Assembly: GCA_030248215.1 (NCBI GenBank)
Contig: JASANG010000179.1
Coordinates: 1-64,000 of the forward strand
Source: Enoplolaimus lenunculus
Taxonomy: Eukaryota > Nematoda > Enoplea > Enoplida > Thoracostomopsidae
Reading direction: 5' to 3'
Length of the DNA stretch: 64,000 nucleotides
The notes under the pieces were generated by a model. That model saw only the letters and a list, made by a program, of their open reading frames with translations. It searched no databases and was not told where the DNA came from. The position numbers and the translations under genes are program-made. Below, in pieces: positions 19,918 through 31,936 of this stretch (position 1 is its first letter; each line of letters begins with the position of its first letter).

Positions 19918-22130
19918 CATAAGACTGAAATTTGCACATTAAAATTTCTGAAAAGTTAAACATCCTAAGCGTAATAGTTAATTTTTAAAATTTTGCAATA
20001 CAGAGGTAAAAAATTTTTTCCGAAATGTTCGTTTGTTTTTCAGCTGACTGACGGGTAGCCTGAAGAAGGGTCTGTGCGGTCTTGAACCGTCGATCCATGA
20101 ACCAAAAACCGTGCTCAACACACCAGATTTAAAACTACGACACGCTTTCGGCTTGCTTCGCTCGCCAAATTGTTCAATATTCAGCCTTTATTCTGGGTTG
20201 CTTAGATTTTTCTAAATGAAACATTCTGGTTATACGCACCTGATATTTGATCATTAGTATTATGTATTGGTAAGTTTTCGGTATCAACATTTTTTGGCAT
20301 CTGCCTTCCGACCACATGGCTGATATTTTTTCAGTATTAAAGCAAATGCGAGAAATCAATACGTTGACAAGCAAACAATCCTTGCAACTCTCGTTGTGTT
20401 CCTCGACGTGGTTCAAAGTCTATCATTTGTTTACATTTAAAATACATACACCACTGTATGGGCCGCACGCTAACGGAATGATAAAGGGTATATATCTCGT
20501 TTCTAAATTTGTAGAAAAATGTAAAACGTTTTTGCGTTCCTTTAGAATAATCCATTGGACTATAAAGGCCACACCTATTTCCTACCAATCCACACACTTG
20601 ATACCAAAAACCTTTCACATTAATTTATTACACTCCGGTCATAAAGTCGCAACACCCACCTGATTAGCAAACAGTTTGCCTTCGATTCAATTGCATATCC
20701 TATTTTTACGCAGCTTAAATCAACCAAAGCAGAAGCGATCAGCTTTCATCTTTCAACAGTTTTAATCTTTTAAGTAAACTTAGGCTTGGAGGAAACTTAA
20801 AATATTAGTTGAAACTTTTGGCTAAGCCCTAGCGGTTGATAATCATCATATGAATTTCGGTTTATATTGAAATTTTAAATTAGAAAAGCCTGTTATATAT
20901 AAATATATAGTATATAGATATATACCTATATGGTCCTCCAAACAAATATTGCAACTGAACGCAACGTTATAAACACATCGAATAGTGGAATAGGGTCGTT
21001 GTTAAGGTGTCAAAGGTTCATCGGCGTGAGATGGTAAACTTTGTTACGTAAGCTTTTGGATAGCTTGGTCCACTGAAGGAAGAAATGTTAGCTAAGTGCT
21101 GATATTTGAATGCCATATCATTTGCCGACTTCAATCCTTTTGCCGTCAAATAGTAATTAGCTGTCACTTGTAAGCCTTGCGTTTACGCTAATATACCTAA
21201 ACAATCTTGGACCATATTATGTTCCACTCTTGGCTAAAGCCGACGCGGACTGATTTCCCTTTAGAATATTTTTGTGCCTTTTTAACGCGGATTCTTTGAC
21301 GTTGATTACTATGATTACTATATAGTAATCTTGTAGAACGGTTGAGTACCCTACAGTGGCAGATTTAAGTTATACCGATGATGGGAGATACGAGATTGAC
21401 CGAGTCTTCTCCGTCCGATGGACTCCGTCCCAAGAACTTTCGGTTATCGTTAACTGTTGCACTGAAACTTTGAATCATAAATTTTTCTATTTTTATATGA
21501 AGGTCCAGGGCCGTGTATAGGATCGCACCGGCCGGCCCTATTCCTAAACTAAACTGTGGAACCTTTAGATTTAAAAATGGGTCCGTTTTATACCATAGTC
21601 TGACTCGTACCATTTAGATCCGGCTCTGGTAACATCGTGTTTAGTTGTTGCATTTTACTGAAATCGGTCTAGAAAAAATAGTTCATTCTTTAGACATTAA
21701 AACTTTTTTGACCGTTGTATTAAATGCGTTGGCCTGGAATGTTTAATTGCACGATATAGCTTAAAGGCTTTAAAACCCAAGAAAGTGTAATGTTTTCGCG
21801 AGAGTAGATTTTAAAAGCCCGTGTCGTACCTAATCAGTCCCGCGACCTGCCGTAATTGTTAATTTACGACGCGGCAGGAAGTTTTCTAGACAAACACGGA
21901 TAATTTTCCTAAAATGAAATTTGTTTCAAACTTAGCATTTCACAAAACGCACAGGAAGTAGGCGAATAGAATTTTACTGACAAGTTGATGAAGGTTTTGT
22001 AACAAGAATTCATCGTTTCCTGGCTCATATTTAATCGTTATGGTCGTTGTAACAAGCCAGATGCTACAAGCTATACTTTATTCATAAGCATTGACAAATG
22101 GATTATGCTAAAAGAAGCAGTGAGCAAAAT
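19918..22130. other. Gene-poor stretch
   Basis: About 2.2 kb with no exon that I can support. A 115-codon frame at 20316-20663 shows no domain and overlaps another open frame on the other strand. Around 20150 there is one isolated copy of the GCTTGCTTCGCTCGCC motif of family G. Confidence 0.5.
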
Positions 22131-22134
22131 TGCA

Positions 22135-22330
22135 TACAGTGCCGAAGCAGACAGGCGTGGGGACTCCCCCCAAACTCCAAGGTGAGGTACCCCAAACTCC
22201 AAGGTGAGGTACCCCAAACTCCAAGGTGAGGTACCACAAACTCCAAGGTGAGAAGTCCCAAACTCGCGTGCGAAGCAAGCGGAAAGCCACACGCATAGTA
22301 GTGTAGCATTACGGGGTCGTAAAGTCGCAG
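22135..22330. repeat. Family G repeat with a 24-bp internal tandem
   Basis: Starts GTGCCGAAGCAGACAGGC like 18028, then about four copies of a 24-bp unit (AGGTGAGGTACCCCAAACTC), then ACTCGCGTGCGAAGCAAGCG. The internal array is absent from other copies. Confidence 0.75.
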
Positions 22331-22564
22331 TAACCAATCCCTGCTTGGGGGGAGGTATTAGATAAATTCTATTAACCAGAGGATTAAGACATGAAGCAGC
22401 ATAGTTACCCATCGGCGATGCGCTTTTAATCGCATTCAGTTTAGTCCACACCATCTCTTCAAACAGAGTGGATGGGTAAGATATAATATTATCCGTGTGA
22501 TACTTACTCACATCGAGGTACATGCTACATGAGATTCGGGTCATGTGCCATACTCTGTAAAGTA

Positions 22565-22840
22565 TAATCCACTCTTGGTATTATCAATAGTAGATGATCA
22601 ATCTTATAGACAAGAGTATGCAACTGTATGCTTTATTCTATGAGGATAGAATGTACCCAGCTCGCGTTGCGTTTTTGTCCTACTCTTCTCATTTCTCCGG
22701 GGGCTCAAATATATTGCGGTCCTATAAACGAAAGGGGTTGTTTGCTTAAAACGCAACGCGTGCTGGTAACTTTTGACGCCACGCAAATTTTACCAAGTTG
22801 TGCAACTCTTGTCTAAAGAGTACATCTGCTACTACTGGTA
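22565..22840. repeat. Imperfect fold-back
   Basis: CTATAGACAAGAGTATGCAACT-type sequence near 22605 pairs with GTTGTGCAACTCTTGTCTAA near 22800; CAGCTCGCGTTGCG pairs with CGCAACGCGTGCTGG. A MITE-like element of uncertain limits. Confidence 0.5.
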
Positions 22841-23035
22841 CTATGGAGAGTGTTCCAGAAACTATACTTCGACCTATGGTTAATATGCATCTGCTATTTT
22901 GGTTGCAAGCCACTAATTGCGCTTAATACTAAATATTATACCCAGGTTCACTTCCTGCTTTAATTTTACAGAACCTGCCTGTCTAACGTCCCGACTTTCA
23001 GCGGATATTGAACCTAATACCGTTTATGAATTCTA

Positions 23036-23225
23036 AAAGTAGCGTTATACTTCTAAAAAATTTTAATGTTATCCGGCACCGTCCGTCGAAACCCGTCTAC
23101 CCTCCATCATTGTCCAGTATCGTACGCGAATCGCTCACGTACAATACCATTACAATGACGGACGGTGAGACGAACGGCACGCCGATGAACGGAACCGCAC
23201 AAACCAGTATAGCATCACATTAAGA
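23036..23225. mobile_element. Possible degraded family K element
   Basis: AGTAGCGTTATACTT at the left and AGTATAGCATCACAT at the right resemble family K ends, with CpG-rich GTCCGTCG filler between. Low similarity. Confidence 0.35.
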
Positions 23226-23579
23226 CTTATAAACCCAAACCCAGCTGTAACCATCGGCAAAAATCTCATGATATTTATTTTGCAATTGTGCAACTTTGCC
23301 GCTGATGAATTATTAATTTCAGTTCTATAAAGCATGCAATTTGGGGCCAGAAACGAACTTTTGCAGTTGTTTAATAGTTGCGCTCAGGTCAAACGTGAAG
23401 AGTAATTGTTTGAACGTCTGTGGTCAGCAATTGAATTCTTGTCAAGTTTTTGTCATTTCCTGATTTTTAGGCTGAAGGTAACCTTCGAAATAGTGAAAGT
23501 TGCTCTGAAATTTAACTTTGCAAATACGTAACACCAATCAGAGAGTAGGATTAAACGTGGCTATTGGATTACACTATGC

Positions 23580-23690
23580 CACCGTGTAACCGGATATACG
23601 TTTGCGGTAAAAAACGGCATCCGTGTTTGTTATTTTGATCACTATCCGTTTCCGTTATTTTTGTCTCCCGTTTACACCCTGCATCATACA
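23580..23690 (-). mobile_element. Family E MITE, short deletion copy
   Basis: GTGTAACCGGATATACGTTT and TTGTCTCCCGTTTACACC retain both ends, but the interior is much shorter than in full copies. Confidence 0.7.
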
Positions 23691-23938
23691 CACAAAAAAG
23701 TATTTCTGAATTTATTCAGAAAAGTGTTTTCTGCGGCACATCTGAAAAGTTTTGCTGATATTTAAGACAATTTTTTTAATAACTGGAAAACCTTTATTTT
23801 CAGACTTTATTTCGAAACGTTTTTTGAAAACATTTCTGTTATCACAGAAATACTTTTCAAGTGCACCTTGCTAATCATATTTCTCAAATGTAAGAAATTT
23901 TTTCTTAAATATCAGAAATATTATTTTGAGTGTATTCA
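23691..23938. repeat. Fold-back around an ACACACAAAAAAGTATTTCT end
   Basis: The left end pairs with ATATTATTTTGAGTGTATTC at the right; TTTCTGA/TCAGAAA steps recur through the interior. A MITE-like element seen once. Confidence 0.5.
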
Positions 23939-24061
23939 TTACGCAGCATCGGACGGCGCCGTATGTCACAAAAAAGTATCGCGCCAACCTACAAATAATC
24001 TGGTTCACTATTTCATAAATATAACCTAGGTTTACATCTAAATCAACAAAATTAAACAGTT

Positions 24062-24272
24062 TTGAGCCAATGTAAAGAACCGGTGCGGAACAGCATTATA
24101 CGCATATCCCTAAGCGTAAACCTAAGCCAAAGCCTAAGCGTAAAAATGAGTTTATTCCTGTGCCTAAACCTAAACCTAAGCCTAAGCCAAGCAAAAAATT
24201 AGTCTTAAGCTTAAGCTTACTCGATTGCAGTCCCGCAGATAACCGTTCCGCCCCTGATCTTTACATGGGCCT
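24062..24272 (+). mobile_element. Family A MITE
   Basis: GAGCCAATGTAAAGAACCGG to CCCCTGATCTTTACATGGGC; complete. Confidence 0.88.
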
Positions 24273-24419
24273 AGTTTTGAAACAACAAATTTCCAATTAA
24301 ACTGAATCCCGAAGTTTTTAAGTCTGCCGTCTGAGAAATTATTTTTTTCTTAATTGACATTTTTCTTGCGTTCATCACACAAGAAGATAATTTAAATTTT
24401 AATACTTACAAACATCGGC

Positions 24420-24612
24420 TGATGTAAATATTAGGGGCGGAACGTCTTTCTGTGGGACTGCGATAGAGTAAAGCTTCAGCGTTAGACTAAAGCTGGCTGC
24501 ATAGGCTTTAGGCTTAAGTTTAGGCATAAGCTCATTCTTACGGTTAGCCTTGGGCTTAGGCTTAGGAATATGCGTGTATACTACTGTTCCGCATCTGTTC
24601 TATACATTGGCC
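24420..24612 (-). mobile_element. Family A MITE, opposite orientation
   Basis: GATGTAAATATTAGGGGCGG to TGTTCTATACATTGGCCC. It lies 150 bp from the copy above, head to head. Confidence 0.85.
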
Positions 24613-25630
24613 CAAACGTCTAACCCGATTTTTTCAGACCTTTTAAATTAACCTGCAGGGTTGCGCAGGTCTAACAGCATTCCTGGTTCTCTGTATTTAT
24701 ACCAGGCTAAATTTTTGAATGACATATTTTATTGCGTTTCTGATTGATATCACACCGCCCCCTGAAACGAAATTCAATTTTTGGTGTTTGTTTTAGTAAA
24801 AAATAATTAAAATACACTGTCTGACCACAGCTATTTAGAAAATGCAAGGGCCGAACAGGCTATCCGAATATACCCAAATTGAATAATAGGGTCTAGCGCT
24901 TACCAATGACGTGCTCTTAGGGTTATCCTACCCCCCACCAAAATGGGATAAAACCCTCAAACTCAAGAAATTCCTCTGCACAATCATTTTTAATTATGGA
25001 ATTTCAACATAGAACTTTTAATTTGTGCGGTAATACTATAATCTAAGCTGTTTATCAATCGCTAATGCTGGTGAAGATATCACATGAGGAATTCAGCTGA
25101 AAATTTTAAACTTTTGTAAAGTTTGAAGATGCCTATCACCCCTAGCGGATGCAGAGGGGTGCGTACTTCCCCCATTAACAATTTTTTTGTGTTAAAATGA
25201 TAAGGTCGCCACCTTCGACTTGAAAATTTGAACTTATAAATGACACGAAAATTTTCACGAAGACACAAAACAGCGAAATCTCAGCCCTTTAAGAATTGTC
25301 AAGCCAATTCTGGGGCACCCGAAATCTGAGGGACGGCGCGTCGAGGACTCAGTGACCGCGTACAGATACCAATGTTTAGGCCTTGGTTCTTATTAGACCA
25401 TTATTAATGATATTGTTTATATAATCAACGTTTGGTTACAAAGCAGTTTGGCAATATATGCTAGTTTTTTTTCACCGCACTATAAGAGTATTAATTTCAA
25501 GTGTTGTAGTAATAATACTATGACCTGACGCGTAGCCAGGTTTAATAGACCGAGAAGTTCAGCCACGTAATTCTTTGAACTCCCCGAAAAGTGTTAGTTC
25601 CCACTGGTTTAAGGTGTAGACGGCTTATCA
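24613..25630. other. Stretch without recognised gene
   Basis: About 1 kb of unremarkable sequence. No exon, tRNA or clear repeat seen. Confidence 0.5.
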
Positions 25631-25633
25631 CTT

Positions 25634-25635
<2 letters not shown>

Positions 25636-25701
<66 letters not shown>

Positions 25702-25725
25702 CATATATATATAAATATATATATA
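25636..25725. repeat. (TA)n microsatellite
   Basis: A long run of AT dinucleotides with minor interruptions. Confidence 0.95.
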
Positions 25726-26189
25726 AATATCCTTTTTGTTATCCGGTAATTTTGAAAAATTTTATTCATGGCTTATTATCCACAAAACAGAACCTTTGCT
25801 TGTGATGAACAGTGATTCGCCGTTTGAATGGCTGAACCTTCATATTTTGCTTATCTTTTTAGTGCTAAGTTAAAACAGGAACTTAAAGCTTAAGGCTTTT
25901 GCTTTCAATAATTTTACAGTATTTCATTACCGCAAACAGATTGACACTAATAGCCGTAGTGAACACCCATGTTCAAATTTGCTAAAGCGATGGGGGTTCA
26001 CACCGCTGTTACAAAGTGTATTTGTATATCAATGAAGGCATCCGTTAACCTACGATTTAAGTTTACAGTATTTGACTATGAACAAATTAATACGTACTAT
26101 TTCTTTGATAGAACGATTTGATATATATTGTTCAATCGTGCGGGAATGGTACCTAAAATACGTATGTGGGGCGTTCCAGTTTTAATATA

Positions 26190-26399
26190 CACTGCAAAAA
26201 ATGGTGAGTCAAATTAAACTCTCTTTGAAATAGGCTCTATGGAACTACACAAACTGAGTCAAATTCGTCTCCACCAGAGTCATATTCAGTTCACTGAGCC
26301 GCACGTTTGACTCCGGCGGAGTCGAATTTGACTCAGTTTGTGCAGTCCCGTAGAGCCGATTTCGGAGAGAGTCAATTTGACTCACCATTTTTTGCAGTG
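26190..26399. mobile_element. Family C hairpin MITE, copy 1
   Basis: A 210-bp near-perfect palindrome with ends CACTGCAAAAAATGGTGAGT and ACCATTTTTTGCAGTG. It holds four TGA(C/G)TCA sites, two per arm. Confidence 0.92.
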
Positions 26400-26521
26400 T
26401 ATATATAGGTTGCTCTGATTTACACGCAAGGCACTTGATAAGTCGAATCCAAGCTATGCCCATTTTTCAGGATATAAATTGTTAAAAATGTTAAAGTATA
26501 TAGTATATTCAGCATTACACA

Positions 26522-26730
26522 CACTGCAAAAAATGGTGAGTCAAATTGACTCCCTCCGAAATAGGCTCTACGGGACTACACAAATTGAGTCAAATTAGAC
26601 TCCGCCAGAGACAAATTCGACTCATTTAGCCGCACGTTTGACTCTGGCGGAGTCGAATTTGACTCAGTTTGTGTAGTCCCGTAGAGCCTATTTCGGAGAG
26701 AGTCAATTTGACTCCCCATTTTTTGCAGTG
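26522..26730. mobile_element. Family C hairpin MITE, copy 2
   Basis: Same length and ends as copy 1, 120 bp downstream; the arms match almost completely, implying recent insertion or strong conservation of pairing. Confidence 0.92.
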
Positions 26731-27212
26731 CACGCTGCCCCTAAACGTGCCATTTGGTTTTACTTAATATTGTGGAAGGTTGTCCACGGCCGGCCCAACA
26801 GTAAATCTGAAGCAGTTTTGCTGTCACACATTGAGTTAGTTCTACCAAGAGTGTATAATGACAAGAGTGTGCAAATCTTGGCGTCCCGCATGATACGAAA
26901 TGTACCGCCGGGTACTGCATTTTTGGCCTACCCCTCGTTGTTTAAAGGGGGGGGGTCGCTATCGCATGAATACCCCAAAATGAAACTATAAGATTACCAT
27001 GTTTGACGCCGCATACATAAAGTTACATGATTCGTACCGGTTGTACCCCCAGTCTAAATAAAAATGTGCCCAGTTGCACATTGTTGTTAAATAGCGATTA
27101 TCCACTCTTGGTTCCACTGATTATTCGATTATCGATTGTTTATGTTGAAAGAACGAACTCTTAAAATCTTCTGCATCATCTGCTTTATCTTGGGCCCGCT
27201 GTGCTGCATTTT

Positions 27213-27288
27213 GCAACGCCAATTTCCAACATCGGTTTTTTTAAAATCATAGTAGTCCGAAAACTGTAGTTGGAAACTGGCGTTGCAA
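27213..27288. repeat. 76-bp palindrome
   Basis: TTTGCAACGCCAATTTCCAA pairs with TTGGAAACTGGCGTTGCAAA across a short centre. Confidence 0.8.
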
Positions 27289-27341
27289 ATGTCCACTCAC
27301 ACAACGCGCAGAGGATAAAGTGGATGAGGATACAGTGGATG

Positions 27342-27513
27342 GCCAATGTTACTTTAAGGGGCGTAACAGTAAGTTATGTGTGTTCCTAAGCCTAAGCCTA
27401 AGCCTAAGCGTTGGAAAAATGTGTTATTAAGCCTAAGCCTAAGCCTAAGCAAAAAAATGTAATCTAGAATCTAAACCTACTCTTTTATGGCCGCCACTTA
27501 AACAAACATGGGC
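27342..27513 (+). mobile_element. Family A2 MITE
   Basis: GGCCAATGTTACTTTAAGGG to CACTTAAACAAACATGGGCC with a CCTAAG core, 120 bp before the secreted-peptide start. Confidence 0.85.
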
Positions 27514-27635
27514 CCAGTGGATGATGCATTAATTTTACTTCAGAAAAACCTAATTCATAACATTTTGGACGTTAATATTTTAATTTCATAAAAAATATTA
27601 TCCAAAGTCTATTTTAATTAATTCAGATAGCAATA

Positions 27636-28648
27636 ATGTTTGCGTTTTTGACCAGACTTGGGCGCGCTGCCGTAATTTTTGCCGTTATCATTTGCAATTG
27701 CAATTATCAACTTTCGTTCGCAGCACCTGTCGGAGGTGAGTTACCCTAAAGATGAGGTACTTGTAAAATTAAAATTGGTGTTGACAGACTTTATGTTCTG
27801 TAACTTTAAATCCAACGACTAAGTGAAAAATTGTGTTGTTTAATGTTTGCAAATGTCTTATTTGTTGCAACAACTGTGAAAAAGTGTGTACTCATTTAAA
27901 AACCAGTGCCGGACACTAAGCGGCTCAGTTTACTAAATCATAAGCCTAAGCCAGAATCGAAGCCTATACCTCTAAGCTTCGGAATAAACTTAACCCCAAG
28001 TCAAAAGCTGGTAGTAAAATCGGTCAATGTATAGAATAGGGACATAATAGTAGCATACCTAAGCCTACGCGTGAGGGTTGCGCTATACTTGACGTCCGTC
28101 GCTGTCTGGCGCCGTCCGCCACCGTGCGTCACCCGTACGGCGTTATCCGTCAACGTCCACCAGCCGTACGGCACCGTCCGTCACCCATTTGGTGCCGTCC
28201 ATCACCATCCATCACCATACGTTCACGGTGACCAACGGCGCCGTGCCGGATGGCGGACGGTGCCACACGTCAAAAAAGTATAGCGCAACCCTAAACCAAA
28301 GTCTAAACAAAAAATCAGTCTGAAGCTGAAGCTTGCTCTATTTCAGTCCCGCAGAAAAACGTTCCGCTCCTGATTCTCACATGAGCCCGAAAATCTTGTC
28401 CTTACAACTTTGTTCCGGGCTTATTCCATACCAAATCGAAACTTTAAATTCAAACTTTGCAATTTTTTGTTGATGCTCGAAACTTCGGTTTAGGGCATTT
28501 TTAGAAACTTTTGTTTTTATTTTTAGGTGCCGCCGGAGACGACTGGCATTTAAACTACGGCCTGGAAGGATCGTACGGCTGGGGTGGTAAAGGATGGGGA
28601 GGATACGGTGGTGCTTATAACCCCAAGCAAACCAACTGGGGAAAGTAA
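27636..28648 (+). CDS. Small secreted Gly/Trp/Tyr-rich peptide, 73 residues, two exons
   Basis: Exon 1, 27636-27735, starts ATG and ends at GGAG|GTGAGT; exon 2, 28527-28648, follows TTTTTAG and ends AAGTAA. A likely AATAAA poly(A) signal lies at about 28720. The product begins MFAFLTRLGRAAVIFAVIIC, a signal peptide, with likely cleavage after SFAA. The mature part of about 43 residues has the core SYGWGGKGWGGYGG and ends PKQTNWGK. Glycine/aromatic cores like this occur in invertebrate antimicrobial and matrix or silk-like peptides, but I cannot assign a family. There are two Cys only in the signal region, so no disulfide is expected in the mature peptide. The intron is about 790 bp and carries a family A copy with a nested family K element. 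Good exon borders, matching phase and the signal peptide make this a convincing gene. Confidence 0.82.
28022..28388 (+). mobile_element. Family A MITE with a family K element inside
   Basis: The left part ends at about 28073 in a CCTAAG tract; the right part resumes with AACAAAAAATCAGTCTGAAG and ends CCTGATTCTCACATGAGCC. The K element fills 28074-28292. All of this lies in the intron of the secreted-peptide gene. Confidence 0.85.
28074..28292. mobile_element. Family K MITE, nested
   Basis: Ends AGGGTTGCGCTATAC and GTATAGCGCAACCCT are perfect inverted repeats; CpG-rich body with GTCCGTC/GACGGAC steps, no tandem array. Confidence 0.9.
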
Positions 28649-28754
28649 ACCCTGGTGTGTTTGCAAAATGTCAAAACCAAACTGAAACGACAACATTTTG
28701 CAGTTTTATTTACCAGCGCAATAAATGATAGAAAATGATTATATAAACCTTTTG

Positions 28755-29088
28755 GCCAATGTTGATTTAACGGATATTTGTATAAGCATATTCCTAAGGC
28801 TAAGCCTCAGTGTAAGGATAAAGCCTATAACCAGTGTGTAAACGGATAGCAAAATTAACGGTAACGAATAGTGATCAAAATAACGGAAACGGAAAACGGA
28901 TATCGAAGTATAAAAGTTTCAAAGAATTATTATTTTTTGGCAATACAATTGAGGTGTGCAAATATTCATTGGTCTTTCTAAAACTTCAAAGAAAAATAGG
29001 CGGATGCGTCGAAATTTTAAGATTTTAAGCAAAATGCTAGTCTAACGTTTAAGCTTACTCGATTATATACAGTCCAGAAGAAAAACGG
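28755..29088 (+). mobile_element. Family A MITE interrupted by a family E element
   Basis: The left part 28755-28831 (GGCCAATGTTGATTTAACGG, CCTAAG) and the right part about 29031-29088 (CTAGTCTAACGTTTAAGCTT) flank a truncated E element that starts GTGTGTAAACGGATAGC at 28832. Confidence 0.7.
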
Positions 29089-29287
29089 CCCATGTATAGA
29101 ACAAGGCCGCAACAATAGCATAAGCATACTCCTAAGCCTAAGCGTAAGCCTAAGCGTAAGGATGAGCCTATTCCTAAGCCTAAGCCTAAGCGTAAGCCTA
29201 AGCCTAAGCAAAAAAGTCAGTCTAAAGCTTAAGCTGACTTTATAACAGCCCCGATGGAAAACGTTCCGGCCCTGTTCTATACATGGG
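29089..29287 (+). mobile_element. Family A MITE
   Basis: GGCCCATGTATAGAACAAGG to CCTGTTCTATACATGGGTC; complete, directly abutting the previous copy and sharing its GGCCC end. Confidence 0.9.
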
Positions 29288-29514
29288 TCGGCTAATGACT
29301 GCTGTTAAATTTAGCCTGTTGTATCCAATTTCTAAAAATTGTATTTGTTTACATTTGAAATCTGCAATTTGGTGGTAATAAAACATAGAAATATTAGCAT
29401 TAATAGAATATTTCAAGTATAAATCTGTTGTCTGCAACAAGCGTGCGCCTAGAATTTTAGGCTAAAAATTCGGATCAGGCATTATTAAGACAAGACTTTA
29501 GATTTCAACTAAAG

Positions 29515-29765
29515 GCTTATAGAACAGGACCGTAACAGTAGTTTAGCTGTATTCCTAAGCTTAAGTCTAAGCCTAAGCCAATGCCTAGGCGTAAGAATGA
29601 GGTTGTGCATATATACCTATTAGGTCTAAACCTAAGCCAAAGTGTAGGCGTAGGACGAATGTATACCTATACCTAAGCCTAAGCAAAATTAGCCTAAAGC
29701 TTAAGCTTACTCTATTAATACAGTCTCGCAGAAAAACGTTCCGCCCCTGATCATTACTATATGGA
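29515..29765 (+). mobile_element. Family A MITE with a lengthened core
   Basis: GGCTTATAGAACAGGACCGT to CCCCTGATCATTACTATATG; two core segments in tandem. Confidence 0.75.
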
Positions 29766-30126
29766 CAGACTAAGCTTATATTTTAGGTTTAATGCTTATG
29801 GTTAGCGGTAAGTTCACTCATTTGGTTCGTGACTCCTTCTATATGGACCTTCAACTTGTAAACGGTGTATTTGACAAATTAAAAAAACCTTTATTTGTTA
29901 ATAATAAATTGTTTACCAATTTTTCAAAACCCCATCATTGTTTTTTGTCCGCTGTTTAGTAGTAGTAACTGCTACTTTAGCTCAAGTAAAGAACTATATA
30001 CAGTTTTACACGCACGCTAAGAACATATTTAGAGAATCTAAACTTCAAATCACCTTTTCGAACTCATGTTTAATTTTTTCATAGTATACTTTAATTATTA
30101 GTATACTTTAAGTTTAGCAGGCCATA

Positions 30127-30338
30127 TGGGCCAATGTAAAGAACAGCGGCGGAACAGTATTATAAGCATATTCTTAAACCTACTTAAGCCTAAGCCTTAT
30201 TAAGCCTAAGCCTAAGCGGAAGAATGAGCATATTCCTAAGCCTAAGCCTAATCCCAGCAAAAAATTAGTCAAAAGCTTAAGCTTACTGTTTTCTAGTCCA
30301 ACAAAAAAACGTTCCGCCTCTGATCTTTACATGGGCCG
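30127..30338 (+). mobile_element. Family A MITE
   Basis: GGGCCAATGTAAAGAACAGC to CTCTGATCTTTACATGGGCC; complete. A family G core, TCGCTCGCTTCGCTCGCGC, follows at 30355. Confidence 0.88.
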
Positions 30339-30618
30339 AAATATGTCAAACTTTTCGCTCGCTTCGCTCGCGCATTTTTTTAACACCGAACGATTACTGT
30401 AACTCTTGATTGCAGAACCGCTCGCAGTTGAAAATTCTTGCTACGTGTTTTTCTCAACACGGAATCAAAACCTGAATTTTGTATTTTGTTACTAAAATTG
30501 CGTTTGGCTTCTGGATCTCTTCGCTCCATCATGTATAATCGTGTTGTTTTCTACCAGAAATTTAAGCATACGTCACTGATACCCTACAACTGCAAGCTGT
30601 GTTGACTTATTGATACAA

Positions 30619-30808
30619 TGGCCCATGTAAAGGTCAGGGGCGGAACGTTTTGCTGTGGGGCTAAAAATGAGTAAGCATAATTTTTCTGCTTGTAGCTTTA
30701 GGCTTAGGAATATGCTCATTCTTCCGATTATGCTTAGACTTAGGCTTAGGGCCAGGCTTAGGAATACGCTTATAATACTGTCCCGTCCCTGTTCTTTACA
30801 TTGGCCGA
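30619..30808 (-). mobile_element. Family A MITE
   Basis: GGCCCATGTAAAGGTCAGGG to CTGTTCTTTACATTGGCC; complete. Confidence 0.88.
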
Positions 30809-31936
30809 TACAACTATGATGCTTTTCTGGTTTCTGAAATAGTTGCTCTATAACTACTAATATTAATTGCTTAAAAAAATCAATATTCATAACTTTTACT
30901 GTGATAGCGAATGAATTTTTTACTAAACTCACTCAGCCTAAGCGGTATCAATATATGTTTCATGTGTCGCAAACTATGATATTTGATCTGACCCTAGACT
31001 CTAAAATCGTTTTAGTATTAAATCGTTGTAAAATTGATACTAAGTATATTTAGTTTAGGGCAAATCGATACAATTTACATTACAAAACAGTCTTATTTTA
31101 AATATTTCTCTTGGTTTCGGTAATATCTGTTTGTAGTTTATGATCATTCTAGATAAGAGAATGCAAAAAATAAAATTACCATTTTATCAGAACAAAAACT
31201 TCCTGACCCGGGATAGCACGCCCCCTGAACCGCACTCTCTTTGCATCCGCTAGTGCATTTTACCCACTAATTGTCGCCAGAGTTTAAAATTTAATACCAA
31301 AAGAATAATATTTTGGAAATGATTTTGGTTTCGGAAAAGCAGTAAAAAAGACTAAAGTTCAAATTTGGTATTATTGCAAGCGACCGGTTTAGTAGTTCAG
31401 TTTCGGAATCGTTCACAGGTCACTTGATATATTTAGAAAGTCGCACATCAAATTGCGGACGTTCCCATTGGAGTGTCTGACAACGTTGGAAAATGATTAA
31501 AATGGCCCAAACCAGGGTTCAACTGACAACCAAAAACACAGGGTGCCAGCTTTTAATACTGCGTATAATTTGATCAGAACCGGATCAGGATGTCGCGTTT
31601 TTGCCGGAGCCGAAACCGATTGGTTGGCTGTTCCTGGTCAAAAAGTTTTGCACCACCATTATTCTGCTGCGTGAAATAAAAGATTCGCCTGTTGTTCGGT
31701 AATGAATAGAAAATAAAAAGTGACTGTAAAAAATCGCTACCTATTTTTTTACTAATGCTGGAGTGTCACGTCACGCATACGTATTTTGGGCAACCTTCCA
31801 GCATTGCTTTGTTCACAATATTTTCATAGAGCAGAAACGTGATTGTTATGTGAAAAGCAACTGTACAAATAATTGTGCATTCTCTGAAACTAATAGCTTA
31901 TTTTAGATTTGTAATCCATATATGAGTAGCCACTTT
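30809..31936. other. Stretch without recognised gene
   Basis: About 1.1 kb. No exon or tRNA seen; one CAGGGTTCAACTGAC at 31512 hints at a worn family J end. Confidence 0.45.

Noticed and set aside
20316-20663. 115-codon frame beginning MADIFSVLKQ
   Set aside because: No domain, an overlapping open frame on the other strand, no splice or promoter support.
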